Below are positions 9,868 through 20,711 of a stretch of DNA of 64,000 nt, piece after piece. Position numbers and translations under genes: made by a program. This stretch comes from Manihot esculenta (lineage: Eukaryota; Streptophyta; Magnoliopsida; Malpighiales; Euphorbiaceae): NCBI RefSeq assembly GCF_001659605.2, contig NC_035164.2:10440994-10504993 (forward strand), read 5' to 3'. The notes under the pieces were generated by a model. That model saw only the letters and a list, made by a program, of their open reading frames with translations, did not search any database and was not told the DNA's origin. Position 1 is the stretch's first letter; each line of letters begins with the position of its first letter.

Positions 9868-12057
9868 TGTATAATACCCGGCTAAGCTTCGGCATCTGAA
9901 TTCCAACCTTCCGGCGGAATCTCCATTGGAATCCAGAATCCCAAGGTCGGAATCCCTTAGAAAGGGTGAAAATAAAGGTTTTCATAAAATGTTTTAATAT
10001 TTTTATGGTTTTAATCAAAGAAAGAAAATTGAGTTTTGAAAGAAAACACCATGGAGGAAAAGTCCAGGTTCGGCCACCAAACCTCATGTTCGGCCGCCGA
10101 ACATGGTGGAGTTGCGGAAGCTCTTTTGGCCCCCGAAGGTGGTCTGGTCAGCCACCTATAAAAGGCTCCTTGTCCGAAAATGAGCGAGTTTTCTCTCTCC
10201 ATTTTCGGGCATAGGTGAGATTTCACCCTTCCATGGTTGATTTTATGTTTTCCTTCAAATCCTTCAAGTTTTTGATAAGATTTTTTCCCTATTTTGAAGA
10301 TTTTTGAGCTAAGATCAAGGTTTTAGAAGTTTGGAGACCTCCGGAGACCTATTCTCCTAAACTCCAAGTTTGGATCGCATCTCCTCTCGATCTTCAAGAG
10401 GTAAGTGTAGATCCATATCTTTTTATATGTTTTAAGTAAGTTTTAAGAGGTTTTAAGGGTGTTTAATATATGTTTAGAGTAGATCTAAATGTTAGGGTTG
10501 ATATTAGTTTAATGATAAATGTGATGCTATGTTGATGTTTGTTGGGGTTTAGGCTAGTTTTATGCCCCTATATGCTTGAAAATGTGTTTTATGCATGTTT
10601 TAGAATAGTTGGATGCATGTTGTGGGAGTTTTGGTGGCTTGGGGCATAATGGAAGAATCGAGTTCTGCCACCCAGGAGGGCCCAGGTTCGACAATCGAAG
10701 CAAGGTTCAGCCGCCGAACCTGCCAGAGAAGGCAGTTTTGGCCGCCTAAACTCGCCCCTGAAAGTTGGACTTTCAGCTCTGGAGGGGAGTTTCGGCCGCC
10801 GAACCTGCCCCTGAAAGTGCCTGACTTTCGGATCTGTAGGGACCTTCGGCCGCCGAACCTTGCCCCCGAAAGTGCCTGACTTTCGGATCTGTAGGGACCT
10901 TCTGCCGCCGAACCTGCCGCCGAAAGTCCCCTGCCCAGCCTTCCCTTGCCTGTTTTCTATGCATGTTTTATGATGTTTTAGGGGGGTTTTTAGGGAGATG
11001 TTTAGAGTCTTGCTAGAGTTTTGTTTGGTCCCTCATTTGAGTCCACCCGTGTAGGATCGGACCTGAGAGACTGAAGAGACCAGCAGTGAGTTAGCTGCTT
11101 CAGAGTCAGTTAAGCATCAGCCAGAGGTGAGTAGAACTGAATTATTATTTAAAGTAACTAAATTTTCAGCATGTTCATGCATCACGAATGCCATGTTATA
11201 TAATAGGTTGTTTGCATTAGAGTTCACGAATATGATGCATTGTATAAATTGCTGTTGTTGTGGATGGATATTGGATGACCCACTAGCCCTCGATATGACA
11301 TGATATGATATGGAAGTCCAGGTCGAGACCCATTCTACGCCCCTGGCACGATGTAAGAGAAAGTCCAGGTCGAGGCCCATTCTACGCCCCTAGCACAGTT
11401 GGATATGTTATGTTATGATATGCTTAAGAGAAAGTCCAGGTCGAGGCCCATTCTACGCCCCTGGCACAGTTGGATATGTAGAGGGTTACTGGTGACAAGT
11501 CCATCCTTGATGTGAATTGTTTGTGATGTGATGCATTTCATGAAAGCATTTGTTTATTAAACTGTTTTTATGGTTTTGCTCACTGAGCTTTAGTAGCTCA
11601 CCCCTTTCCCCTAACCCTTAGGTTTGCAGGTCAGAGATAGCACAGGAAGTCACCAAGGTTGATGGTATATGCTATGTAATATAGTAGTGGACATGTAATA
11701 TATTGTGGATAGTATTGTGCTTGGCCCTATTGATAGATTGTAATCCCTTTTGTACATGATCTTTATGTAAATATTTTTAATGTTGAGATGTGTTGAACCA
11801 AGCTTGTTGTATGAGATGTTGACCCTACTAGAGCATTTGATGAGGGCTCTAGTATGGGGTTTTTATGTTTACAGTTATGATGCATGCACAGGTCAAGCTT
11901 GGTATATGAAAAGTTTAAGTGTTTATGAAAATGTATGATCATGTATGGGATTTCATTAGGTATAACAGGATGTATGTTAGGCTCGCTACGGGTTCCGGCG
12001 ACCTTAAGTCGATCTGAATCCTAGCGCCGATAGCGGTCCGATTTCCGGGTCGTTACA
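9868..12057 (+). repeat. Solo LTR of the A gypsy family inside copia-1
   Basis: A single LTR of about 2190 bp with no internal domain. It starts TGTATAATACCCGG (the family ends TGTAATACCCGG, with an extra TA) and ends GGGTCGTTACA. It carries the family landmarks: TATA-like cctataaaag at 10155-10164, AAGAG/GTAAG (GT 10401), the palindromic array (about 10685-10925), GTGTAG acceptor-like (AG 11053-11054), CAGAG/GTGAG (GT 11127), the tandem array at 11310-11470, and TTTGCAG (AG 11628-11629). The flanks share gattc (9863-9867 and 12062-12066), but the right copy is four bases away from the LTR edge. Solo LTRs normally arise by recombination between the two LTRs of one element. Confidence 0.9.
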
Positions 12058-13338
12058 TTTTGATTCTAGTATATTAGCCGTGGGCACGGGTATGTTAGCT
12101 AGGGGTACAAGTAAGGTAAGCATGGGCACAGGTAAGTCAGGCATGGGCACAGATAAAGCAGGCGTGGGCACAGGTAAGGCAAACTGATTGTTAATGAGGA
12201 TTCAGCCATGGATGTGGAAGTGGAAGTCGCATTATCTTGTGCTTGAAAGGGGAAAACAACTTCATCAAAAAGAACATGACGGGAGATAAAAAAAAATTAT
12301 TCAAGAAAGGATCAAAGCACTTATATCCCTTATGAGTACGACTATAACACAAGAAAATACATGGTTTTGACCAAAGTTCCAACTTACTCTTTGAATATGG
12401 ACAGAACCAAGGATAACATAAACAACCAAAGATCTGAAGAAAACTATAATCAAGCTTTGAGGTAAATAAAACCTCATAGGGAGTACGATGATTCAGCTGT
12501 GGAGTGGGCAAGTGGTTAATGAGATAGATAGCAGTGTCAAATGTACTAGTCTAAAAGCGGCTAGGAATATAAGAATGATATATTAATGCAATACCAATTT
12601 TAGAAATATGTCAATACTTTCATTCAGCACAACCATTTTATTCCGGTGTGCGAGGGCAGGAAATGCACTTAGAGTAATGCCATGTGTGTGCAAATAAGAA
12701 GTTAAGGCTTAAAATTCCCCACCCCAATCAGCCTGAAATTATTTAATTGACCGACCAAAATACTTTTTAACTAGAGTACGAAATTGGTGAAAGATATCCA
12801 ACACATCCTAATTTGGTTTGAGAAAATAGATCCAAGTATACTTACTAAAATGATCAAAGAATACCACATAATAACAAAAGCCATTAGTAGATATAATAGG
12901 AGCAGAGCCCTAAACATTTGAACAAATTAAGTCTAAAGGACCAATAGCATGAAAACTTAAAATTGGAAAAGGTAACTTATGAATTTTGCAGCATAAGCCT
13001 GACATAGACTTTTATTAGACTAAGAAACAACACTAGAAGACTCTATTTTCCTAACAGTAGCAAAAGAGGCATGTAACAAACGTGCATGCCATGTTTCTAA
13101 AGAAGCAACTTTAGAATAGAAAGAAGACTTTGACAAAAGACTAAAAGACGACTAAAGAGAAGGCTGCATCCGAGTAAGAGAAGACTCCTCGGCAATAGGG
13201 AGAACATAGAGACCAGCTTCATTTTGGCCTTGATAGAGTATGACCTTTGTTGCCAAATCCTTCACAAGATACAAATCAGGAAAGAATTCCACAGAAGCAT
13301 TATTAGATTTCACAAAACAACTAATTCATAATAAATTT
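12058..13338 (-). pseudogene. copia-1 pre-integrase and integrase remnant
   Basis: Read on the - strand, about 13330-12990 encodes fragments matching a copia pre-integrase domain, including an ETWHARLLHAS zinc-finger-like segment, with stops in between. The region around 12990-12520 is frame-broken integrase. The stretch 12511-12191 gives a readable C-terminal integrase segment with HRTPYEVLF, FGCLCYPW and SRTHKGYKC, all typical of plant copia integrases. The remaining 12190-12068 is proline-rich coding built from a short tandem repeat. Multiple stops and frameshifts show a dead gene. Confidence 0.72.
12068..12180 (-). repeat. About 24 bp tandem repeat in copia-1 pol
   Basis: Four to five imperfect copies of a gggcacaggtaag-like unit, with period about 24 bp. 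On the coding (-) strand it specifies a Pro/Val/Leu-rich stretch between integrase and the solo LTR insertion, a position where copia polyproteins often have a variable low-complexity linker. Confidence 0.6.
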
Positions 13339-13983
13339 TTATGTAGTGGTGGGTACATGTAAGATATTATCCAAAAGAAAACTATGATTAGAAATGGACA
13401 AATTAGACTTTTTAGTATGAGAGATAGGTAAGCTAGAGCCATTATCAAGTGTCACTTCTTCAGGTCCTTGATATTCAAAATGAATAGTAAGGTTATCAAG
13501 ATTGGCAGTAAGGTGAGAGGTTCCACTATCCATAATCCATGACTGATTTTGTTGAGGCGTGGTGCAAGCTAAATTGGAAATAGGATGAGTTACACGGTTG
13601 TAATTACCTGTATTTGGGGGAGCCTCCCTAGTTGTTTTGACACCCACAACCTGTGGAAGAATGGACTCTAAAACAGAGGCAACAATCCAACTCAGGAGCA
13701 TCTGACCTTGACGAACCCATAGAGAATAAGCAGGATTAGATTGATTATCGGATAAGAACTTCACAGAAGCGGGTTGCGAGCCATCAATATGATGCTTAAG
13801 CAAACATCCAAATAGCATAAGTAAGAACTGTAATTTCCACAAGATAAAATTAGTAGAAGTTAATTTTAAAGGAATTTGATGGGTAAGATTAGGCATAGAA
13901 GAGATATTCATTGACGGCACTGAAGCAATCGCCACAAAAGCAGAAGAAGATGAAGAAATAAGGGTAGATTTAGTCCCACTCAT
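13339..13983 (-). pseudogene. copia-1 gag-protease, internally deleted
   Basis: A 214-codon - strand frame starts MSGTKSTLISS. It holds the N-terminal gag segment (KLTSTNFILWKLQ, LKHHIDGSQP, YSLWVRQGQMLLSWI), then jumps at about 13615 directly to a spacer and the protease motif WIMDSGTSHLT near 13530. The central gag domain and the zinc knuckle are absent. The missing UBN2-type middle of gag is present instead in the neighbouring segment 14385-14146, so the two parts look like products of a local rearrangement. The frame is open, but the protein would lack most of gag. Confidence 0.75.
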
Positions 13984-15010
13984 AGTGAAATGAATAGAAG
14001 AAGAAGAAAGGGTTTTATGCGGCTAGGTGATGAGTTACAAAACTCACCACTTTTTCCATATTAAATTCCATGATTTTGCTATGATCTTGATGAAAACAAT
14101 TGATTTTTACTTGAAATTTGATTTTGGACATGTTTATGAGTAGAAATTGGACATGTTTATGTTCAAGAGCTCATGTAAAGGGTCGATATGTAGGTCCAAG
14201 ATCGGCTTTAATGAATTCGATCAAATCATTGTGTGAAACAGAATGTTGTAACGCAACAAGTTTATCAACAATCCCTTGTGCTTTTTGCACATATGTTTCA
14301 ATAGAATTAGCTCTACGCTTCAAGGTATAAAGCTGCATCTTGAGTTCTCAAATTTTAGACTTAGAGGCGGTAGCATAGGAGACGATCAGCTTGTCCCAAG
14401 CCTCCCTAGTTGTTTTGACACCCACAACCTATGGAATAATGGACTCTGAAACAGAGGCAACAATCCAACTAAGGACCATCTGATCTTGAAAAACCCATAG
14501 AGAATAGGCAGGATTAGATTGATTATGGATAAGAACTTCACAGAAATAGGTTGCGAGCCATCAATATGATGCTTAAGCAAACATCCACGTAGCATAGGTA
14601 AGAACTATAATTTTCACAAGAGAAAATTAGTAGAAGTTAATTTTAAAGGACTTTGAAATAGAGGCAACAATCCAACTAAGGACCATCTGATCTTGAAAAA
14701 CCCATAGAGAATAGGCAGGATTAGATTGATTATTGGACAAGAACTTCACAGAAGCGGGTTGCAAGCCATCAATATGATGCTTAAGCAAACATCCACGCAA
14801 CATAGGTAAGAACTATAATTTCCACAAGAGAAAATTAGTAGAAGTTAATTTTAAAGGAATTTGATGGATAAGATTGGGCATAGAAGATAAATTCATTGAT
14901 GGCGCTAAAGTAATCGCCACAAAAGCAGAAGAAGACAAAGAAACAAGGGTAGATTTAGTCCCACTCATAGTGAAACAAATAGAAGAAGAAGAAAGGGTTT
15001 TAGCGGCTAC
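13984..15010 (-). pseudogene. Duplicated gag N-terminal segments of copia-1
   Basis: The gag 5' region is present three times. Segment 14985-14640 reads MSGTKSTLVSLSSS..., breaks frame, and continues LKHHIDG and QSNPAYSLWV. Segment 14640-14386 repeats LKHHIDGSQP, then runs on to 14146 with the middle of gag (AWDKLIVSYATAS, IVDKLVALQ). Segment 13985-13620 is the third copy. Between copies 1 and 2 lies a 120 bp piece of the inverted arm (14025-14145), nearly identical to 15015-15135. Direct repeats of about 500 bp (13620-14145 against 14640-15135) and about 190 bp (14440-14640 against 14650-14830) are visible. Confidence 0.7.
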
Positions 15011-16200
15011 GTGATGAGTTATAAAACTCACCACTTTTCCATAGTAAATTCTATGATTTTGCTATGATCTTGATGAAAACAATTGATTTTTACTTGGAAT
15101 TTGATTTTGGACATGTTTATGAGTAGAAATTGAGAAAAGGAACAAAAAGAGGTTGAATTAGAAGTTTTTCTTACTGGAGGGTACAGCCTTGTCCAAGGCG
15201 ACGAACAGACTCCAGAATTCGAATTTGCCAGCTGTAATTCCGATTTTTCCAACTGTACAGATCCAAATCAATTTTAGATAGAAACAAACATAATTAGATT
15301 AGGATTGTGATAAGAGTTATTATAGTAGTAAATTTTTTTTAAATTGTGAATATTTATCTTTTTATTGAGAAAAAGCCTATATAAAGGCTGCCCTAGAATT
15401 AATCTAGGCATCTCATATTTTTCTCTTCTCCTCTTCTCTGATATTCGGTCCCCTCTATCTAACTTCTCCTTCTTCTCTTTTTTCTTTTTAATTTCTTTGC
15501 AGTTTTATTATGACTCTTCGAGGTTAAACACTTCTTTTCAGTTGAACGTTAATCAAAACTGAGGTCTATTCAAACTTGTGAGATTATGTTCTTAACCCAA
15601 TTAAATCTGTAATTATTTAATTAGATTAATAACAAGTAGCAATTAACATATTCATTTATGTTAAGTAATTAATTGTTTTGATTTAAATAATTCGCTTGTT
15701 ATTATTAATCAAGTTTGGGTTCTTCTCTCTTAAAGCAGTTAACTAGTTAAATCTACACGCTTGATGAGGTTATTAGTTAACTAGAAATTAATTTAAGGAT
15801 GAAGTAGATTAATTTACTCATAAGGAAGAACTGGTGGAATTTGCTTGTTTGAACACCATAACCAAACAATAGATAATAAAATAAACTATCTTTTTAATCA
15901 ATGATCAATTGCAAACCTCTCAATTTGATTACTTTTAGCTGAATTTTAATTTAATTATTTGTTCTTCCATCTTAATTGCATTGTTTTTCTTCTTTAAGTT
16001 TTCTTTTTAAAATCAATTTCTCCAACAACGATTCTCTTCTTCTTTCTTTTTGTTTTAAACTGTTCTTCTTATTCTAATAGTCATCTAATTTAAACAAAAT
16101 TAAGGTCTCTGTGTAATCGATACTCATTTGCTCTATCTATAAATTCTTTTAAATCAAGGAAAGAAAATAAGTTTTAATTTGACGGATTCGACACTCGTCA
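15010..16200 (+). repeat. Right arm of the inverted repeat, LTR-like with TG...CA ends
   Basis: It starts tgatgagttataaaactc and, to about 16020, is the inverted counterpart of 8902-7766. It has a TATA-like gcctatataaaggct at about 15374-15388 pointing away from copia-1. The further stretch to 16200 ends gacggattcgacactcgtca, giving a unit that begins TG and ends CA, as an LTR of about 1.19 kb would. No primer-binding site follows. A 65-codon ORF at 15365-15562 lies across the TATA region and is probably chance. Confidence 0.6.
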
Positions 16201-17888
16201 CTAGGGCTTTAGTACCATAAAAGGTTTTGATTAACCGTATATTTTATTAATCACAAAAGTGTATTTATACAAGAATTTTAGAGACAAAGTAGGAAAAGAA
16301 TTACAACACCAATGAATGATTAATACAATCCTATATAGAATAGACTTATTTCTCTTTAATGTTTACATATAATCATAATGGTAAATATCATAAATATACT
16401 CCAACAAAATAAAAATTATTGATTAAAAGCATTAAAAATTACTTCTATTTATGTTTTTTACACGACTTCAAGTCTTTAAGTGTGTTATTGGGATATTATT
16501 ATTTCTGCCAAAAATTAGATGTAATGATGCGCAATGAAAAAAATTCATCTAAGAATTATTTTATTTGAGAAAGTTATTTTCTCAATTTGACTTCACAAGT
16601 TCACCTATTCCCTATCCGTGGTGTATGGATGTCGATATTATTTTTCAGGTCATGAATATTATATAGGAATCTTAATTAATTGAACTAAAATACTAAAAAT
16701 ATATAAGCATAAGCTACTATTTAGCCCTTGAACCATATCAATATCTAATAAAACTTTTGAACTATTTCAAAGAACAAATTAATCACCCTCTAAACTATTT
16801 TAAATACATATACATAAAACCAACAAAGTTAAAAATTGATTTTTCTTACTCGATCATCATCTTCATGGACAAACTTATATTTATAGTCATTTATGACTAG
16901 CACTTGGCCAATATGTTCATAAGTTCTAACGTTGAAGGATTGAAAATTTCAAAAATTTAGTGATTTTGAATGTCGAACAAGACCGATATTATTTCTCTCC
17001 AACTGATTAAAGAGAGATGGAATTCTTGTCTTTAATGTCAAGTTCAATTATGTTTGGAAGACTTAGTTTATGCAGAAGGATTCGAGTTGAAAATGGTAAT
17101 TTGTTGGTGAAATGCTATAGTGATGTGCCTATAAGGGACATCAACCTACCAATAAGTCTATCCAAAACCTCCATCTGGACTTGAATTTTCGAGGCTAGTT
17201 GAGCCAAATAATTAGTACATGAATTGGCTTCAAATTTTAGCTTTGAGTGATGATTTTTTTTTATTTATAATTTAAGTAGTCAAGCTTACAGAAATTTAGG
17301 AGAAAGTCGAGAAGAGAGCTTGAGAATTGAGGAAATCTAATGTTTCTCTGACCCAACAAAAAACATTTCCTTCAATGCCAGACAAAATCAAGAATAATTA
17401 GTTAATTTAAGTTAGTATACTGAAGAAGGGAGTGAATACAATGAATTTCTTACATAACATGGAAGAATAGGCATAGGTTTTATGGCTGCTTAAAATTTTG
17501 TATGAGTTACTTTATGCAGTATGATTTTGGCTTTTGTTGAATAGATGGGTGTTGTAAATGATATAGTTTCTTAATTTCTATAAATGTTCATAAAATTATG
17601 GAACAAAATATGAATTTTAAAAAATGTGGTTATTTTGAATGAGTCAATTTAAAAGCTCCAATTTAGGTAAATGATAAATTAACGATCTGTTGAGTGAAAA
17701 GAAAAAAAAATAAAAGCTTGAATTGAGCTAATGAAGTTGAGGAAAATGCAAAGGTTAGATTAATGAAAAAGAAGTTATGAAAGAAGATTTAAAACAACCG
17801 AAAGATAGTAGTTTGAAGAAGATATGAGAAATTTTATTTGTTAGCTTTTGGTCTTGTCATGGTGTTTCTTTCTTTGCTTTTGTATTGT
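16201..17888. other. AT-rich spacer left of element C
   Basis: No ORF, RNA gene or clear repeat boundary was found. The last five bases (attgt, 17884-17888) are the left copy of the target-site duplication of element C. The right copy is at 38962-38966. Confidence 0.6.
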
Positions 17889-18205
17889 TGATGCGGAACC
17901 CCAGCCTATTAGAGACTAAAACGACACATACCCTAGTAAAAAGAACTTAATTCAGAAAATAATTCCCCAATCTAAAGCACCCTTAATTAACATGCAATTA
18001 AGAACACTTATAATGGATTGATTTTAAGAGCAGTAAGAATAAGAAACATACAAGTTAGTATCAAACCTTATTCGTGATGCAATGTCAAGAACCAAGATCT
18101 CTCTTAAGCTCTCAAAGAAGAATCGCATAAAGCAATTGTATTGAATAATTGATAATCTGTGTCTACAATAGAAAAAGAGATGCTTTATATAGCCTAAATT
18201 AAGAC
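17889..18205 (-). repeat. Left (3') LTR fragment of element C
   Basis: These 317 bp are nearly identical to 38236-38553 in the same orientation (tgatgcggaaccc...agcctaaattaagac). The fragment stops exactly at the 5' LTR of A2. It would continue into the minisatellite part of the LTR, but that half is missing on the other side of A2. The final aagac (18201-18205) would be the A2 target duplication; its partner has been lost. Confidence 0.88.
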
Positions 18206-20482
18206 TGTAATACCCGGCTGGAGTCCGGCATCGGAATTCTGCTTTCCGGTGGAATCCGAGATGTCGGAAGTCTCTAGAAGGGTTTGATTTATGTTTTTCT
18301 TAAATGTTTTGATCTGTTCATTAAGTTTTATGCATAAAGAACTGAGTTTTTGAGCGAAATGAACCAAGGCAGAAAAGCCAGGTTCGGCCGCCGAAGTTGA
18401 GGTTCGGCCGCCGAACATGCATGGCTTTCGGTTTCACGTGTGGCCGCCGAAGGTGGTCTGGCCAGCCACCTATAAATGGCCCTCAGTCGGTTGAAGCGGT
18501 CAGAGCATCGTTTCTTTCACTTGCTGAGGTGAAACTCTGTCCTTTGTGAGTATTCTTTCATGTTTTCATTACATCATGCAACAATTTGATTAGTTTTCAT
18601 GATTCTTTGAAGGTTTTAAGTTAAAAACTCAAAGTTGTGAAGTTTGGAGAGTTTGAAGGCAAGTTGCTCCAAAACTCCACGTTAGGATCCTTCATCTACT
18701 TGTTTTCAAGAGGTAAGTGAAGATCCTGAGCTTGTTTTTATGTTTTCTGAAGGTTTTATGGGGTTTGATGGAGAGAGTTGCATGAATAGGGTTCTTTGAG
18801 AGTTTTTGATGATTTTCTGTGTACAGCTTGTTTCTGTGTTGTTTGTGTTGTATGTTTGGGGTTTTAGGTAGTTTTTGACCCCTTTGAGCATATACAGGAG
18901 TGTATGCAAGTGGAGGAAGTGAGGTGTTTAAGTTGGAGAGGGTTTTGTGCATTTGGCAAGAGGCAGGGCAAGTTTCTGCCCTGCTGATGAACTCAGGTTC
19001 GGCCGCCGAAGGTACATTCGGCCGCCGAACCCCTGAAGAGGTGTGAGGAGGTGGCTTCGGCTGCCCAAGCTTGCCCCCGAGCCTTTGGACATTCGGCTCT
19101 ATTTGGGGGATTCGGCCGCCGAAGGTGAGAGACTTTCGTCTCTGGAGTGCCTTGTGGCCTCCGAAACTTGCCCCTGAAAGGGTTCGGCAGCCGAAAGTGG
19201 AAGTTCGGCCGCCGAAGGTGCTTGAGTTTCGTCTCTGGAGAGGACTTTCGGCCGCCGAACCTGCCGCCGAAAGTGTTCTGTCCAGCCTTCTCTTGCATGC
19301 TTTGCATGGATAGTTGAGTGAGTTTAAGGGGATTCTTGGGGAGGTTAATAGAGTTAATCAGATGCTAGTTTGGTCCCTCATTTCAGTCTATCTGTATAGG
19401 TACAGACTAGAGGAACCAGAGAGAGCAGCAGTGAGTTCTGCTCCAGAGTTTTCAGAGCCTGCAGAGTCAGTCAGTCCAGTTAGCCAGAGGTGAGTGGAAC
19501 TAAACTTATGACTTTTAATTGAACCATAAACTGCTTTTAGCATATCTCATGCATCATGATTATGCCATAGGTTGAGTGCATTAGTAATCACGAATATGTT
19601 GCATTGCATCGTTATTTGGTGATGTGAGTGAATGCTGAATGATCCAATAGTCTCAGACAGGAAGTCCAGGAGCCTTTGACTACGCCCTGGCTGGTATAGT
19701 AAAGACCAGGAGCCTTTGACTACGCCCTGGCAGGTATAGCAAAGTCCAGGAGCCTTTGACTATGCCCTAGCAATGGTAAGTACAGAGGTGTTATATACAC
19801 ATATACATATATGACAGGAAGACCAGGTGCTCGATTCTACGCCCTGGCACAGAGTTACTGGGACTATGTGGTGACAGGTTTACTCTTGATGTGATTTGTC
19901 TGTGTTATGACGCATTTCATGAGATCATATTTTCATGAGATGTTTTACTGTTCTACTCACTGGGCTATAGAGCTCATCCCACTCCCTTAACCCCAGTTTT
20001 GCAGGTTCAGTATACAGTGTACAGGGACAGTCCAGCAGCGAACAGAAAGAGTAAAGAGCAGTGTAATAGCTTAAAGTGGACATGTAATATTGAAGAGATG
20101 TAATAGATGTGTATAAAGTTAGAAATGTGCTTGACTTAGTGATGTATGTTTTGTACATGATCTGGATATGTATATATGTTTTACTGTATGTGAAAAACCA
20201 GGCTTAACAGGTATGAGATAACCCACCTAGAGCAAGCTCTAGTCAGGGGTACAGAGTACAGAGTACAGAGTACTGAGTATAGAGTATAGAGTACAGAGAT
20301 AGTGCATGCACAGGTTAAGCCTTGGTACAGAGAAAAGAGTTTTTATTTTCATAGAAAAAATGTATAATCATGTATGAATTTTACAGGTACACAGAGAGTA
20401 TAGCAGGCTTGCTACGGGTTCTGGCGGCCTTAAGCCGACCTGAATCCTAGCGCCGGTGACGGTCCATTTTGGGGTCGTTACA
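18206..20482 (+). repeat. 5' LTR of A2 (2277 bp)
   Basis: It starts TGTAATACCCGGCTGG and ends GGGGTCGTTACA. Landmarks: TATA-like cctataaatgg at about 18468-18478, donor-like AAGAG/GTAAG (GT 18713), palindromic array (about 18990-19280), acceptor-like TATAG (AG 19398-19399), donor-like CAGAG/GTGAG (GT 19490), tandem array (19660-19860) and TTTGCAG (AG 20003-20004). The short direct repeat acagagt is expanded at 20250-20300. Confidence 0.92.
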
Positions 20483-20485
20483 GAT

Positions 20486-20498
20486 TGGTATCAGAGCC
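20486..20498 (+). other. Primer-binding site of A2
   Basis: The motif tggtatcagagcc begins three bases after the LTR end. It matches the 3' end complement of plant initiator Met tRNA, the usual primer for minus-strand synthesis in this lineage. Confidence 0.93.
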
Positions 20499-20711
20499 CT
20501 AGGTTCACATGATCGGACCTATAGAGACAGTGTTGGGCTCATAGAGGTTAGAAGTGGTCAAGCACAATAGGAAATCATGTCCACTAGGATAGGGTCGTGA
20601 GTCCTATCTGGTTATTGCTATGATATGCCATGAGTTATGCATGTGCCTTATTGATATGTGATGTTTATGTGCTAAAATGCTATGTTATGTGTTGTTTTCC
20701 AGAGAGTAAAG

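Larger units (their letters stand above)
8903..15010 (-). mobile_element. Ty1/copia element copia-1, decayed and rearranged
   Basis: Fragments of a copia-order polyprotein lie on the - strand: gag at 15010-13560, protease at about 13530, pre-integrase and integrase at 13330-12190, and RT at 9660-8903. RNase H is missing, and RT is cut where the left inverted arm begins. The order PR-INT-RT identifies Ty1/copia. It is interrupted by an A-family solo LTR (9868-12057) and has repeated gag segments on the 5' side. No direct LTR pair could be found; instead the flanks are inverted copies of each other. Confidence 0.8.

Noticed and set aside
16700..17700. Possible MITE with ctatttagcccttgaacc at one end
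   Set aside because: I could not find a matching inverted end or target duplication.
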